Source: Pseudomonas xantholysinigenes
GTDB taxonomy: Bacteria; Pseudomonadota; Gammaproteobacteria; Pseudomonadales; Pseudomonadaceae
Assembly: GCF_014268885.2 (NCBI RefSeq)
Contig: NZ_CP077095.1
Coordinates: 4,061,001-4,125,000 of the forward strand
Length of the DNA stretch: 64,000 nucleotides
Reading direction: 5' to 3'
Below the pieces are notes generated by a model, which saw nothing but the letters and a program-made list of their open reading frames with translations, made no database searches and was not told the origin of the DNA. Shown piece by piece: positions 8,106 to 15,031 of the stretch. A program made the translations under genes and the position numbers. Numbering within the stretch: position 1 is the first letter of the stretch; every line of letters starts with the position of its first letter.

Positions 8106-10142
8106 ATGCCAATCAAGCCCCCTGTCGCGCGCCAGGAGCACGCCAACGATCCCTACGCCTGGCTGCAGCAGCGCGACACCCCTGAGGTCCTGGCCTACCT
8201 GGAAGCGGAAAACGCCTACCAGCAAGCTGTCCTGGCCGACCAGGCGCCACTGCGCGAACAGCTGTTCGAGGAGATCAAGGGCCGCATCCTCGAAACCGAC
8301 CTGTCGCTGCCCTCGCCCTGGGGTCCGTACCTCTACTACACCCGCACCACCGCCGGCGACGAGTATCCGCGCCACTACCGCTGCCCGCGCCCGGCCGACG
8401 ACAGCAACACGGTGGACGAAAGCCGCGAGCAACTGCTGCTCGACCCCAACGCCCTGGCAAACGGCGGCTTCCTGGCGCTGGGCGCGTTCAACGTCAGCCC
8501 CGATCACCGCCTGCTGGCCTACAGCCTCGACACCAGCGGCGACGAGATCTACACCCTGTACGTCAAGGACCTGGCCAGCGGCACGCTGACCACCCTGCCC
8601 TTCGACGACTGCGACGGCAGCCTGACCTGGGCCAACGACAGCCAGACGCTGTTCTTCGCCGAATTGGACGACACCCACCGCCCGTGGCGCCTGCGCCGCC
8701 ATACCCTCGGTGAGGCCGATGCCCGCACGGTGTTCGAGGAGCCTGATGGGCGCTTCTTCCTGCACTGCTACCGCGCCAGCTCCGAACGCCAGCTGGTGCT
8801 GCTGCTCAACAGCAAGACCACCAGCGAGGCCTGGGTGCTGGATGCCGCCACCCCGCAGGCCGACTTCACCTGCCTGGCGCCACGGGTCGAAGGCCACGAA
8901 TACTTCCCCGACCATGGCCAGCTCGATGGCGACTGGCGCTGGTTCATCCGCAGTAACCAGGATGGCATCAACTTTGCCCTGTTCCATGCGCCAGCGGACA
9001 AGGTACCGACCCGCGCGCAGTGGCAGGTGCTGGTAGCGCACCGCGACGACATCATGCTCGAAGGAGTCAGCCTCAATGCCTCGGCGCTGTCGCTGAGCCT
9101 GCGCGAAGGTGGCCTGCCGATCATCGAGGTGCGCCCCCAGGGGCTGCCGGCCTATCGCGTCGAGTTGCCGGACGCGGCCTATAGCCTCTACGTGCAGGAC
9201 AGCCTTGAGTTCGCCAGCCCCCGCATCCGCCTGCGCTACGAGGCACTCAACCGCCCGGCCCAGGTGCGCCAGCTGGAGCTTGCCACGGGGGCTCAGCAAG
9301 TGCTCAAGCAAACCCCGGTGCTGGGTGCGTTCGATGCCGACGACTACATCAGCCAGCGCCTGTGGGCGGTGGCCAAGGATGGCACGCGGGTGCCGATCAG
9401 CCTGGTGCGCCGCCGCGCCGACGAAGGCAAGTGCGTGCCGCTGTATCTCTATGGCTACGGCGCCTACGGCGAAAGCCTCGACCCGTGGTTCTCCCACGCC
9501 CGCCTGAGCCTGCTGGAGCGCGGCGTGGCCTTCGCCATCGCCCACGTGCGCGGCGGCGGCGAACTGGGCGAAGCCTGGTATCGGGCCGGCAAGCAGGAAC
9601 ACAAGCACAATACCTTCGACGACTTCATCGCCTGCGCCGAGCACCTGATCGCCGAGGGCGTGACCAGCCGCGATCGCCTGGCCATCAGCGGCGGCAGCGC
9701 CGGTGGCCTGCTGATGGGCGCGGTGCTCAACCTGCGCCCGGAACTGTTCCGCTGCGCCATCGCCGAAGTGCCGTTCGTCGACGTGCTCAACACCATGCTC
9801 GACCCCGACCTGCCGCTGACCGTCACCGAGTACGACGAATGGGGCAATCCCGAGGAGCCGAAGGTGTACGCACGGATCAAGGCCTACGCACCGTATGAAA
9901 ACGTCAAGGCCCAGGGCTACCCGGCCATGCTGGTGATCGCCGGCTACAACGACAGCCGCGTGCAGTACTGGGAAGCGGCCAAATGGGTGGCGCGTCTGCG
10001 CACGCGCAAGACCGACAACAATCTGCTGCTGCTCAAGACCGAAATGGGCGCCGGCCACGGCGGCATGAGCGGGCGCTACCAGGGGCTGCGCGACGTGGCG
10101 TTGGAGTATGCGTTCGTCTTCAATGAGCTGGGCGTGGTGTAA
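8106..10142 (+). CDS. ptrB: Oligopeptidase B (S9 family serine peptidase)
   Basis: A 678-residue prolyl-oligopeptidase-family enzyme that cleaves short peptides after Arg or Lys in the cytoplasm. The N-terminal two-thirds is the beta-propeller. The C-terminal alpha/beta-hydrolase domain carries 'YGYGAYG', 'AHVRGGGELGEAWY', the nucleophile motif G-G-S531-A-G-G, and the Asp ('YNDSRVQYWE') and His ('GAGHGGMSGR') of the triad. No signal peptide is visible. The frame is open upstream to 7938 through the REP doublet, but the ATG at 8106 ('MPIKPPVARQEHANDPYAWL') matches the family start. Confidence 0.93.
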   Translation: MPIKPPVARQEHANDPYAWLQQRDTPEVLAYLEAENAYQQAVLADQAPLREQLFEEIKGRILETDLSLPSPWGPYLYYTRTTAGDEYPRHYRCPRPADDSNTVDESREQLLLDPNALANGGFLALGAFNVSPDHRLLAYSLDTSGDEIYTLYVKDLASGTLTTLPFDDCDGSLTWANDSQTLFFAELDDTHRPWRLRRHTLGEADARTVFEEPDGRFFLHCYRASSERQLVLLLNSKTTSEAWVLDAATPQADFTCLAPRVEGHEYFPDHGQLDGDWRWFIRSNQDGINFALFHAPADKVPTRAQWQVLVAHRDDIMLEGVSLNASALSLSLREGGLPIIEVRPQGLPAYRVELPDAAYSLYVQDSLEFASPRIRLRYEALNRPAQVRQLELATGAQQVLKQTPVLGAFDADDYISQRLWAVAKDGTRVPISLVRRRADEGKCVPLYLYGYGAYGESLDPWFSHARLSLLERGVAFAIAHVRGGGELGEAWYRAGKQEHKHNTFDDFIACAEHLIAEGVTSRDRLAISGGSAGGLLMGAVLNLRPELFRCAIAEVPFVDVLNTMLDPDLPLTVTEYDEWGNPEEPKVYARIKAYAPYENVKAQGYPAMLVIAGYNDSRVQYWEAAKWVARLRTRKTDNNLLLLKTEMGAGHGGMSGRYQGLRDVALEYAFVFNELGVV

Positions 10143-10232
10143 AACGCGATTTTCGTTGTCATAGCGTTCGCACTGGCGAGGGCGCTGCCGTCGCCAGGCC
10201 CCAAGGACACTACCCGACAAGAAGAACATCCC

Positions 10233-10706
10233 ATGCCCGACGCCCAGCACCTCACCGCCGAAATCCGCGACATGCTCATGGACTGCGGCCTGTTCGACAG
10301 CCTGCCGCCCGGCGACTTCCAGGCCGCCGCCGGTTACTTCGCCATCGCCACGATGAGCGAGGGCCAGATCATCTTCACCGAAGGCGACGCTGGCACCTTC
10401 ATGTGTATCCTCCACCGCGGCCAAGTCTCGGTACGCAAGACCGACGGCAGCGGCGCCTTGGTAGAGATCGCCACACTGCGCAAGGGCCGCGCCTTCGGCG
10501 AGATGGCCGTGCTCGACGGCGAGCGCCGCTCGGCCACCTGCGTGGCCGCCAGCGATTGCCAACTGCTGACCCTGGGCAAGGATTCGCTGGAAAAGATGCT
10601 CCACGAAGCGCCACGCATCGCCGCGCGAATCATTCGCGCCCTGGCCGTGGCGCTGTCCAGGCGCTTGCGCATGCAGGACGGTCAGCGCCTGTCGCAACAG
10701 GTCTAG
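10233..10706 (+). CDS. Cyclic nucleotide-binding domain protein
   Basis: A 157-residue protein made of a single cNMP-binding fold (about residues 15-135). 'GQIIFTEGDAGTFMCILHRGQVSV' is the beta-barrel core and 'GRAFGEMAVLDGERRSATCVA' is the phosphate-binding cassette with the conserved Gly, Glu and Arg-Ser-Ala. There is no helix-turn-helix, so it is a sensor or partner protein rather than a CRP-type regulator. The partner is unknown. Its stop overlaps the stop of the convergent 92-residue gene by four bases. Confidence 0.87.
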   Translation: MPDAQHLTAEIRDMLMDCGLFDSLPPGDFQAAAGYFAIATMSEGQIIFTEGDAGTFMCILHRGQVSVRKTDGSGALVEIATLRKGRAFGEMAVLDGERRSATCVAASDCQLLTLGKDSLEKMLHEAPRIAARIIRALAVALSRRLRMQDGQRLSQQV

Positions 10707-10981
10707 TCGGCCTTGGGCTCAGGCGTTGGCGGATTCGCTTGCAACCCCGGTAACGGCTGATCCTTCGGCGGCCCCGGCACCGGCATGGGGGGCAACAAGG
10801 GCGCGCCAGGCTGATTGGCGCCTGCCTTGGGCGGCGTGCTGGGGGTGATCTGCGGGTATGGCGTAGGCGTCGGCGTGCCGGGGGCGCCCGGCACGGGCGT
10901 CAGTGGCCGCTGTTGCTGGCCGGCGGCCCCAGCCAACGGCGCAACAGCCAGCAGCAAGACGACGAGGATCACACGCGGCAT
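10703..10981 (-). CDS. Proline-rich small exported protein (hypothetical)
   Basis: A 92-residue protein beginning with a signal peptide ('MPRVILVVLLLAVAPLAGAA', residues 1-20). The remainder is low-complexity Pro, Gly, Gln and Thr, with 'PTPTPYPQITP' and 'PMPVPGPPKDQPLPG'. AGGAGG lies six bases before the ATG at 10981, which decides the start over an upstream TTG. No known domain; probably periplasmic or envelope-associated. Confidence 0.72.
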   Translation of the reverse strand: MPRVILVVLLLAVAPLAGAAGQQQRPLTPVPGAPGTPTPTPYPQITPSTPPKAGANQPGAPLLPPMPVPGPPKDQPLPGLQANPPTPEPKAD

Positions 10982-11111
10982 CTGCAACCTCCTATCAGAA
11001 CCTTCCTACAGGCTACGCCTAACCACGCATTTTCGCCTGTCCGCCTGCCCCGCAGGCGCGCTAGACTCGACGGTATAACCGTCATTGGCCTGATCAGAAA
11101 AAGGTAACACC

Positions 11112-11477
11112 ATGAGCTCCACCTCCGACGCCACCGCCCGCCTCGACCGCATCCTCGCCGACGCCAAGCGCGACAAGGAAATGGGCTACCGCGACAAGGC
11201 GCTGAAGATGTATCCCCACGTCTGTGGCCGCTGCACCCGTGAGTTCTCCGGCAAGCGTCTGTCGGAGCTGACCGTGCACCACCGCGACCACAACCACGAC
11301 AACAACCCGCAGGACGGCTCCAACTGGGAGCTGCTGTGCTTGTACTGCCACGACAACGAGCATGCCCGTTACACCGACCAGCAGTATTTCAGCGAAGGCT
11401 CGCTGAGCACGCCGAAGGTTGCCGTGGCTACCCACAACCCCTTCGCCGGCCTGGCTGCGCTGATGAAGAAGGACTGA
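11112..11477 (+). CDS. yajD: HNH nuclease family protein YajD
   Basis: A 121-residue HNH-fold protein. 'CGRCTREFSGKRLSELTVHHRDHNHDNNP' followed by 'NWELLCLYCHDNEHARY' gives the two CxxC zinc pairs and the His-His/Asn/His core of the HNH site. It matches the small YajD proteins of gamma-proteobacteria in length and layout. The natural substrate is not known. It stands alone, 21 bases or more from its neighbours, with an AAAAAGG site before the ATG. Confidence 0.92.
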   Translation: MSSTSDATARLDRILADAKRDKEMGYRDKALKMYPHVCGRCTREFSGKRLSELTVHHRDHNHDNNPQDGSNWELLCLYCHDNEHARYTDQQYFSEGSLSTPKVAVATHNPFAGLAALMKKD

Positions 11478-11513
11478 CCGTCGATTCCCGCCCCCGGTGT
11501 GTCGGCGAGCCCG

Positions 11514-11519
11514 TATAAT
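11514..11519 (+). promoter_or_regulatory. Probable -10 box for the TrmH-family gene
   Basis: A perfect TATAAT lies 31 bases before the GTG at 11550. The -35 region is not obvious. The box supports the downstream start, because a start at 11499 would put the promoter inside the gene. Confidence 0.5.
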
Positions 11520-11549
11520 CGCGCTCTTTTTTGCGAAGGGCCCCGACAC

Positions 11550-12020
11550 GTGGCGAACAAACGGTACAGCTGCATTGGCCTGTTCAACCCCAAATCGGCC
11601 GAGAACGTCGGTTCGGTGATGCGCGCGGCAGGTTGTTATGGGGTCAATTCGGTGTTCTACACCGGCAAGCGCTATGAACGCGCCCGCGACTTCGTCACCG
11701 ATACCAAGCGGGTGCATTACGACATTCCGCTGATCGGCATCGACGACCTGCAACGCATCATTCCCCTGGGCTGCACACCGGTTGCGGTAGAGCTGGTGGA
11801 CGGCGCGCGGCCGTTGCCCGAGTACACTCATCCGGACCGGGCGATCTATATCTTCGGGCCAGAGGACGGTTCGTTGAGCGAGGACGTGCGTGGTTGGTGC
11901 GAAGAGACAATCTACATTCCGACCCAGGGGTGCATGAACCTGGCGGCGACAGTGAACGTGGTGCTGTATGACCGCATGGCCAAGGGGCTCAATACCCGCT
12001 CGGGGCCTAAGTTCAAGTAG
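11550..12020 (+). CDS. RNA methyltransferase, TrmH (SPOUT) family
   Basis: A 156-residue SPOUT methyltransferase without an extra N-terminal domain. The conserved blocks are 'NPKSAENVGSVMRAAGCYGV' (motif 1, with N and R), 'IYIFGPEDGSL' (motif 2) and 'GCMNLAATVNVVLYDRM' (motif 3, the knot that binds S-adenosylmethionine). I chose the GTG at 11550 (GAAGG upstream), because TATAAT at 11514-11519 would otherwise fall inside the gene. The target RNA is not evident. Confidence 0.85.
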   Translation: MANKRYSCIGLFNPKSAENVGSVMRAAGCYGVNSVFYTGKRYERARDFVTDTKRVHYDIPLIGIDDLQRIIPLGCTPVAVELVDGARPLPEYTHPDRAIYIFGPEDGSLSEDVRGWCEETIYIPTQGCMNLAATVNVVLYDRMAKGLNTRSGPKFK

Positions 12021-12021
12021 G

Positions 12022-12060
12022 CCTGTAGGCCCTTTCGCCGGCATGGCCGGCTCCTACAGG
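12022..12060. repeat. Inverted repeat after the methyltransferase gene (possible terminator)
   Basis: CCTGTAGG and CCTACAGG flank an inner CGCCGGC-ATG-GCCGGC hairpin. It resembles the second REP type of this genome and sits directly after the stop codon, where it could end transcription. Confidence 0.55.
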
Positions 12061-12096
12061 CGTGATGCGCGAGCCTGCTCTATGAGCCGCTCGGCG

Positions 12097-12120
12097 GCCG
12101 TTGCCGTTGCCGTTGCCGTT
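12097..12120 (+). repeat. Outer hexamer array (GCCGTT)4, element A
   Basis: Four perfect tandem GCCGTT units, with a partial fifth (GCCGAT), lie at the left base of element A. Their near reverse complement (AACAGC) is at the right base. Confidence 0.9.
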
Positions 12121-12453
12121 GCCGATCAAGAGGCTAGCGCCAAACCCAGCAAGCGACAGCTGCGCCAGCCCAGGCGCCGCCCGTACCTTCGCGACTTCAG
12201 GAGGCCGAACGCAGGCCTTGCGGAGGGAGGTGACGGGCATGGATGCCCGTCAAGCGCTGCGCCCCAGGATGGGGCGTTCAGCGCGGCCCTCCCGGGAGCA
12301 AGGCCGGAGTAAGGGAACCCGGAGCGAAGCGGAGGGCCGGATGAATGGAGCGCAGCGTTTTTTGGTTACTTTTTGTCGCGTTTGACAAAAAGTGACTCGC
12401 CGTTGAACTGACCCCCGAAAGTTGGACGCCTGACCCCAAGCGGAGGGTGTTCC

Positions 12454-12996
12454 ATGACGAAATACGACCTAGCGCTCAAGCAAGCACTCATCGAGGAGTG
12501 TCTTTCTGCCCGGAGTGTTCATGAGGTGGCACTGAGGCATAGCCTGAGTGCATCGCTGCTGCGCCGTTGGATAAAGGGCTATGAGCAACACGGTGCTGCA
12601 GGTCTGGCTACCAAGTACAGCCACTACGACGCCCAGTTCAAGTTGAAGGTTTTGCAGTGCATCGAGCAAGACGGACTGTCAGCCCAGCAAGCCTGCATAC
12701 AGTTTGATATTCGTGGCCCGAGTAGCATCAGGCAATGGAAAAGGTTGTACGATGAAGGCGGACTAGAAGCACTTCACCCGCATCGTGCCCGAGAATCCAG
12801 TATGCCCCGCAAAGCATCAGAACAACCCAACGTAAGCCCTGCTAAGCCTGCAGATGCTGAGTTGACACCTAAGCAAATGCTCGAAGAGCTGGAGTATTTA
12901 CGTGCGGAGAATGCCTATCTAAAAAAGCTCGATGCCTTGATCCAAGCGGATCCACGCACTGCGCAACCAAGAAAGCGCAGGCTGTCCAAGGATTGA
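12454..12996 (+). CDS. IS3-family transposase OrfA (copy 1)
   Basis: A 180-residue DNA-binding half of the transposase. Two helix-turn-helix regions recognise the terminal repeats (about residues 18-45, 'SVHEVALRHSLSASLLRRWIKGY', and about 68-95). A leucine-zipper-like helix follows at about 140-165 ('LEELEYLRAENAYLKKL'). The AAAAAAG slippery heptamer at 12921-12927 lies in the zipper region, upstream of the stop. It allows -1 frameshifting into OrfB to make the OrfAB transposase. Confidence 0.94.
   Translation: MTKYDLALKQALIEECLSARSVHEVALRHSLSASLLRRWIKGYEQHGAAGLATKYSHYDAQFKLKVLQCIEQDGLSAQQACIQFDIRGPSSIRQWKRLYDEGGLEALHPHRARESSMPRKASEQPNVSPAKPADAELTPKQMLEELEYLRAENAYLKKLDALIQADPRTAQPRKRRLSKD
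12921..12927 (+). promoter_or_regulatory. Programmed -1 frameshift site A6G (IS copy 1)
   Basis: AAAAAAG near the end of orfA. The -1 frame is open from here through 12993 into orfB without a stop, so a -1 slip yields a continuous OrfAB protein, as is established for IS3-family elements. Confidence 0.85.
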
Positions 12997-13817
12997 GGCA
13001 TGAACATCGACTGGCTCTGCTGTTACGTGCTGCAGGGCTGGCACGCAGTACCTTCTATTACCAAAGCAAAGCCTTGGTGGCCGACAAGCATGCGGCCCTC
13101 AAAGAACGCATCAAGAGTGTCTATCACAGGCATAAGGGGCGGTACGGCTATCGCCGCATCACCGCCGTGCTTGGGTGCCATGGCGAGGTGATCAATCACA
13201 AGAAGGTGCAGCGGTTGATGCAGTTAATGGATCTGAAATCGCTGGTAAAAGTGAAGAAATATCGCTCCTACCGAGGTTCCGAAGGGCTTGTTGCATCTGA
13301 TCTGCTCAAGCGTGAGTTCAAGGCGGAAGCCCCTAATCAGAAATGGGTAACCGATGTGACAGAGTTCAAGGTGAAAGGGCAGAAGCTGTTTCTTTCGCCT
13401 GTGATGGACCTGTACAACGGCGAAATTCTTGCCTATCAGATCAATCCGCGCCCTGAGTTCAAGATGGTGTCGGCGATGTTGGAGCAAGCTTTCGAGCGGC
13501 TGAACCCAGATGACAAACCGATATTGCACTCCGATCAGGGCTGGCAATACCGACAGCCCGCTTATCGACATATGCTGGGCAGAAAGAAAATACAACAGAG
13601 TATGTCGCGTAAGGGTAACTGCCTGGACAATGCCGCGATGGAAAGCTTCTTTGGCACACTCAAGAGCGAGTTTTTCTATTTGCAATCGTTTGAGAGTGTT
13701 GAACAACTGGCGTCAGGCCTTGAGGACTACATCGCCTACTACAACCAAGAGCGTATAAGTCTAAGACTGAATGGCTTGAGTCCGGTACAATTTCGGACCC
13801 AAGCGCTGAACCCATAG
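12993..13817 (+). CDS. IS3-family transposase OrfB, DDE catalytic part (copy 1)
   Basis: A 274-residue integrase-like domain. The N-terminal segment 'HRLALLLRAAGLARSTFYYQ' and 'YGYRRITAVLG' are typical of IS3 OrfB. The catalytic triad is D in 'WVTDVTEFKV', D in 'LHSDQGWQYR' and E in 'NAAMESFFGTLKSE'. The frame begins at a TTG, and the protein is probably made mainly as an OrfAB fusion by -1 frameshifting at 12921. The frame is intact, so the element may still be active. Confidence 0.94.
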   Translation: MRHEHRLALLLRAAGLARSTFYYQSKALVADKHAALKERIKSVYHRHKGRYGYRRITAVLGCHGEVINHKKVQRLMQLMDLKSLVKVKKYRSYRGSEGLVASDLLKREFKAEAPNQKWVTDVTEFKVKGQKLFLSPVMDLYNGEILAYQINPRPEFKMVSAMLEQAFERLNPDDKPILHSDQGWQYRQPAYRHMLGRKKIQQSMSRKGNCLDNAAMESFFGTLKSEFFYLQSFESVEQLASGLEDYIAYYNQERISLRLNGLSPVQFRTQALNP

Positions 13818-13924
13818 CGTACCCCGTCCAACTTTCGGGGGTCAGTTCACGTAAAGGCGAAAAGGTGATTGTGCGTCGATATATCAAATGAATGCGCTTA
13901 CAACTATAAAAACCGACGCCGATT

Positions 13925-13948
13925 GACTTTGACTTTGACTTTGACTTT
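13925..13948 (+). repeat. Apical hexamer array (GACTTT)4, element A
   Basis: Four perfect tandem units lie at the centre of the inverted repeat. Element B has six units at the equivalent place. Confidence 0.92.
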
Positions 13949-14023
13949 CAGAGCGTGGGTTTTGAAAGTTATACGCTCATTCATTGGCGATGGCGACGCA
14001 TAGTCACCTTTCCGCCCTTACGG

Positions 14024-14233
14024 CCAGCCCTTTCAAGGTGTTGAGAGTTGGCGTCCGACTTAGACTCGCCGGGGTCGCTTTGCGACCCTTTCGCGACACA
14101 AGGCCGCTCCTACAGGTGACCGTGCCGTCCTGTAGGAGCGGCCTTGTGTCGCGAAAGGGCTGCAACGCAGCCCCGGCAATCTTGAATTGAAGCGGCCACA
14201 TCCGAAAAAACGCAAAGACCTTGAAAGGGCTGG
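14024..14233. mobile_element. 210-bp MITE with 16-bp terminal inverted repeats and 9-bp target duplication
   Basis: The ends are perfect inverted repeats: CCAGCCCTTTCAAGGT at 14024-14039 and its complement at 14218-14233. The 9-bp direct repeat CCCTTACGG flanks it at 14015-14023 and 14234-14242. Element B at about 61275-61287 shows the same surroundings without the insert, so this is a clean empty-site comparison. Inside, 28-base arms (TTTCGCGACACAAGG...) form a REPIN-like hairpin around a 12-base loop (about 14090-14157). It codes for nothing, so a transposase in trans must have moved it. The parent family is not identified. Confidence 0.88.
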
Positions 14234-14493
14234 CCCTTACGGCGGCTCACTTTTTGAAGGATCAAGTAAGCAAAAAATCCTCGCTCCATTCATCCGGCCC
14301 CTACGCTTCGCTCCGGGGTCCCCTCGCTCCGTTCTTGCTCCCGGGAGGACCGCGCTGAACGCCCCATCCTGGGGCGCAGCGCTTGACGGGCATCCATGCC
14401 CGTCACCTCCCTCCGCAAGAACTCCGCTCGGCCTCCTGAAGTCGAAATTGGTGGTGCCTGAACTATCGCGCACTTAGAAGCAAAATCAAGAAC

Positions 14494-14512
14494 ACAACAG
14501 CAACAGCAACAA
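14494..14512 (+). repeat. Outer hexamer array (AACAGC)n, element A right base
   Basis: About three tandem, partly degenerate AACAGC units. They are a one-base variant of the complement of the GCCGTT array at the left base. Confidence 0.7.
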
Positions 14513-14640
14513 ACTCTAATTAGCCGCGCATGCTCGGGACACACTCGAAGTTGGCCGAGGTTGCCGCCCAGGCAATTAAAATGAACGCTCGTATGCCAAC
14601 CACCGTCTGCTGAATATCACCAGCCTCAGGAGACCTGGCA

Positions 14641-14964
14641 ATGCACGATATCCATCCCACAACGAATCCACAGCAACACAATGTCCACGGCCTGGAACGC
14701 GCCAGCTCCCTAGCCGGTGGTGCGCTGATGATCAGCAAAGGCCTGCGCCAAGGCGGCCTGCTGGGCATGCTGCAAGTGGCCGTGGGCGGCCTGGCCCTGG
14801 CCCGCGGTGTGAGCGGTCATTGCTCGACCAAGGCCTGGTGGCAGCGCCATCGCGCCGAATACCTGCGCCTGCATCGGGATATCGAATGCGGGGCGGCCGA
14901 ACTCAAGGCCCTGCAGGCCAGCGCCGAGGCCGCGACCCGTACCGCGACGGTGACCGGCGGATGA
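14641..14964 (+). CDS. DUF2892 (YgaP-type transmembrane) family protein
   Basis: A 107-residue small inner-membrane protein. 'NVHGLERASSLAGGALMISKGLRQGGLLGMLQVAVGGLALARGVSGHC' (residues about 13-61) is the two-helix hairpin typical of DUF2892, followed by a charged cytoplasmic tail. The function of the family is not established. AGGAG lies nine bases or so before the ATG. Confidence 0.82.
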   Translation: MHDIHPTTNPQQHNVHGLERASSLAGGALMISKGLRQGGLLGMLQVAVGGLALARGVSGHCSTKAWWQRHRAEYLRLHRDIECGAAELKALQASAEAATRTATVTGG

Positions 14965-15031
14965 GCGCAGCCCAGGGCATATGAGTACCAGAGCGCGGGA
15001 ACAGACTTGCCCCACGATCAAAGTCCCGCGC

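Larger units (their letters stand above)
12404..13849 (+). mobile_element. IS3-family insertion sequence, copy 1
   Basis: A 1446-bp element with perfect 24-bp terminal inverted repeats: TGAACTGACCCCCGAAAG... at 12404-12427 and its complement ending at 13849. It is flanked by the 3-bp direct repeat CGT (12401-12403 and 13850-13852). It carries two overlapping transposase frames with an A6G slippery site, which is the IS3-family layout (IS150-like ends). It lies inside a small hairpin, CGCC-GTAAG-GGCG, of repeat element A. A second copy of the same length, with identical encoded proteins and opposite orientation, lies at 59650-61095. Confidence 0.95.
12097..14512. repeat. Large nested inverted-repeat element A (interrupted by an IS and a MITE)
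   Basis: Without its two insertions this is an element of about 750 bp. Outer hexamers (GCCGTT)4 at 12097-12120 lead into a left arm of about 280 bp, with the conserved core from about 12189 to 12403. Short hairpins, a centre with (GACTTT)4, and a right arm that is the reverse complement of the left follow, ending at degenerate (AACAGC)n near 14494-14512. The arms contain small hairpins such as GACGGGCAT-GG-ATGCCCGTC, CGCCCCA-GGA-TGGGGCG and ACTTTTTGTC-GCGTTT-GACAAAAAGT. The same plan is present at 59341-61557. No protein function is apparent, and ORFs inside are shadows. Confidence 0.85.

Noticed and set aside
8088..10697. 869-residue minus-strand frame opposite ptrB
   Set aside because: High GC leaves the antisense frame open. 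Its translation is low-complexity Ala, Gly, Val, Gln and Arg without a motif, while ptrB on the other strand has a full catalytic domain.
12013..12240. Small ORF 'MPVTSLRKACVRPPEVAK...' and its partner at 59256-59486
   Set aside because: Both lie in the conserved arms of the palindromic elements and diverge as soon as the arm ends, so the similarity is of DNA, not of a protein.
13224..13706. 160-residue antisense ORF in the IS (also 59793-60275)
   Set aside because: It is a shadow of OrfB, present in both copies only because the IS copies are identical.
14290..14544. ORFs in the right arms (also 61309-61571) with 'MDARQALRPRMGRS'
   Set aside because: Same reason: arm sequence read as protein, no ribosome site and no domain.
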